Positions 63,901 to 64,000 of a stretch of DNA of 64,000 nucleotides are shown here, in pieces. Positions within the stretch are counted from its first letter, which is position 1. Every line of letters begins with the position of its first letter. The notes under the pieces are model-generated. The model was given only the letters and a program-made list of their open reading frames with translations, was not told the DNA's origin and made no database searches. A program made the translations under genes and the position numbers. Origin of the DNA: Gracilimonas sp. (lineage in GTDB: Bacteria; Bacteroidota; Rhodothermia; Balneolales; Balneolaceae); assembly GCF_017641085.1 (NCBI RefSeq), contig NZ_JAEPPI010000001.1, positions 310,001 through 374,000 on the forward strand, in the 5' to 3' direction.

Positions 63901-64000
63901 GCTGAACGGCATCCAGTTTGGCCATAACGTCCAGGTTCGCAATGTTCATATCGGTTCCCCAGGCAAATTCCAGCACTACATCAGACTGACCCGCACGGGA
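60959..64000 (-). CDS. RND efflux transporter permease (AcrB-like), N-terminus beyond the window
   Basis: More than 1000 residues of a second RND permease. The frame is open to the right edge (codons for SRAGQSDV precede the GTG at 63976), so roughly the first 70-100 residues, including the first helix, are missing. Helix 4 has GMLVDNSIVVLENI, again with one Asp. Between the two halves, at about residues 450-500, is an extended basic linker (KPLNLK-like, TKAGRGLRSVR) and amphipathic stretch longer than in the partner. It lies nine bases before the other permease gene and probably forms one tripartite pump with it. Confidence 0.92.
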   Translation of the reverse strand, partial: SRAGQSDVVLEFAWGTDMNIANLDVMAKLDAVQLPLDADKPVTLRFDPTLDPIMRYALYYNEGGTDNPSGDGVNVDYAGYQDLESPDAISRLKGLRVLADEQLKKNLESALGVASVKISGGLEEEIQVNIDQQRLAYLNIPIESVTQILSAENVNLSGGRLEEGTQQYLVRTLNEFKSVEQIRNVVVARNQDNTIYLKDVADVTQAYKEREAITRLNGAEAVEIAIYKEGDANTVAVAEAVNARMGNIRDALPSNMKLEKVYDQSVFIASAVNEVKNAGIIGGILAVLVLYLFLRNFWTTVIISVSIPVSIIATFNLMYGNDISLNIMSLGGIALGIGMLVDNSIVVLENIARHREMGKGIVESAREGAGEVGMAVIASTLTTIAVFFPLVFVQGIAGQLFRDQALTVTFSLLASLIVAITLIPMLSSIGGKKTESQPLNLKEPKTKAGRGLRSVRMFLFYTIPTALTKGIKFIFRWISKITKALFSPFVWVFDQSYQATEKVYAGLLRWSLNHKFVVLTVALLSFVGSLALVPQIGIELIPQLSQGEFAVEFKLPPGTPIEETDKALRSVQNKSRNLDNVRTTFAVAGTGNQMDANPEQGGENWGELSVTLASGSSTTEEEAAMDQMRSSLQQIPGLQYKFSRPSLFSFKTPIEIEISGFDLDKLKLAGDAVARKLSSNDRFADVKSTMETGSPEIQILFDRDRAAALGLQVHEVADRIVSNVRGDVATRYSWRDRKIDVLVRAREADRASIDEIQRLIVNPDSDRPIPLSAIAKVQIANGPGEIRRVAQQRVAIVSANLNYGDLGEAAEEVEQALAETTLPAGILAQIGGQNEEMADSFQSLIFALSLAIFLVYLVMASQFESLLHPFIILFTIPLALVGAILGLYITGTTISVVVFIGLILLAGIVVNNAIVLIDLINQMRMKGVEKLEAIKEGGKSRLRPILMTTLTTTLGLLPLAIGFGDGAELRAPMGITVIGGLLFSTLLTLVVIPVMYDILDRKSYTPQPETETA

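Overview
The window looks like a chromosomal segment of a marine or halophilic member of the Bacteroidota/Balneolota, with Balneolaceae such as Gracilimonas or Balneola as my best guess. The basis is four secreted proteins that end in a type IX secretion sorting domain (QNYPNPFN motif), moderate GC, a TAnnTTTG-type promoter element, weak or absent Shine-Dalgarno sequences, and glycine-betaine and sulfate uptake genes. The lineage is inferred from protein flavour and was not tested by any search. There is no phage, plasmid, IS transposase, rRNA or CRISPR array here. Most genes are core metabolism or envelope functions, and the accessory signals are short interspersed repeats and one toxin-antitoxin pair.

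Layout. 3-7016 (+): end of a SLBB polysaccharide-export protein, then a sulfate-activation block (SLC13 permease, cysQ, cysD, fused cysN-cysC) that would make PAPS. 7081-11366 (-): outer-membrane porin plus a complete OpuA-type glycine-betaine ABC transporter. 11670-17714: M1 peptidase, dihaem cytochrome c, methyltransferase, metallo-beta-lactamase-fold hydrolase, CBS protein, lipase-like hydrolase and YwbE. 17865-21451 (+): an Nramp-fold transporter with pxpABC (5-oxoprolinase). 21474-30497: T9SS cargo proteins, a CHASE-PAS histidine kinase, tRNA-Leu(CAG), a small lipoprotein and a dienelactone hydrolase whose signal peptide is out of frame. 30660-38572 (+): a long collinear run of gatB, a TlpA-like lipoprotein, tpiA, purD, an NHL-repeat protein and a LuxE/LuxC-like pair. 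38647-45198: DUF885 peptidase, VapBC-type module, leuS and gltA. 45498-50610: DUF2306, mazG, a secreted amidotransferase-like protein, a TPR protein and maf. 50701-55994 (+): DUF3098, DUF92, a DAACS symporter and a large T9SS protein. 56073-64000: aldo/keto reductase, acyl-ACP thioesterase and two tandem RND permeases, the second running off the right edge.

How genes work together. The sulfate block makes PAPS and removes PAP; its position behind a polysaccharide exporter gene suggests sulfation of an exported glycan, although assimilation is equally possible because no sulfotransferase or PAPS reductase is in view. The porin and the OpuA transporter could form an outer-to-inner-membrane route for compatible solutes. 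The Nramp-Pxp block resembles the Bacillus ycsF/ycsG/kipIA arrangement, but its Nramp protein lacks the canonical metal ligands.

The most useful second-look items are the homopolymer frameshift that separates the dienelactone hydrolase from its signal peptide (29002-29009), the Nramp homologue without metal ligands next to pxpABC, a pair of palindromic elements whose arms have co-varied (56915-57108), a LuxE/LuxC pair without luciferase genes, and several short repeats that abut stop codons. I found no clear new defence or mobile system.
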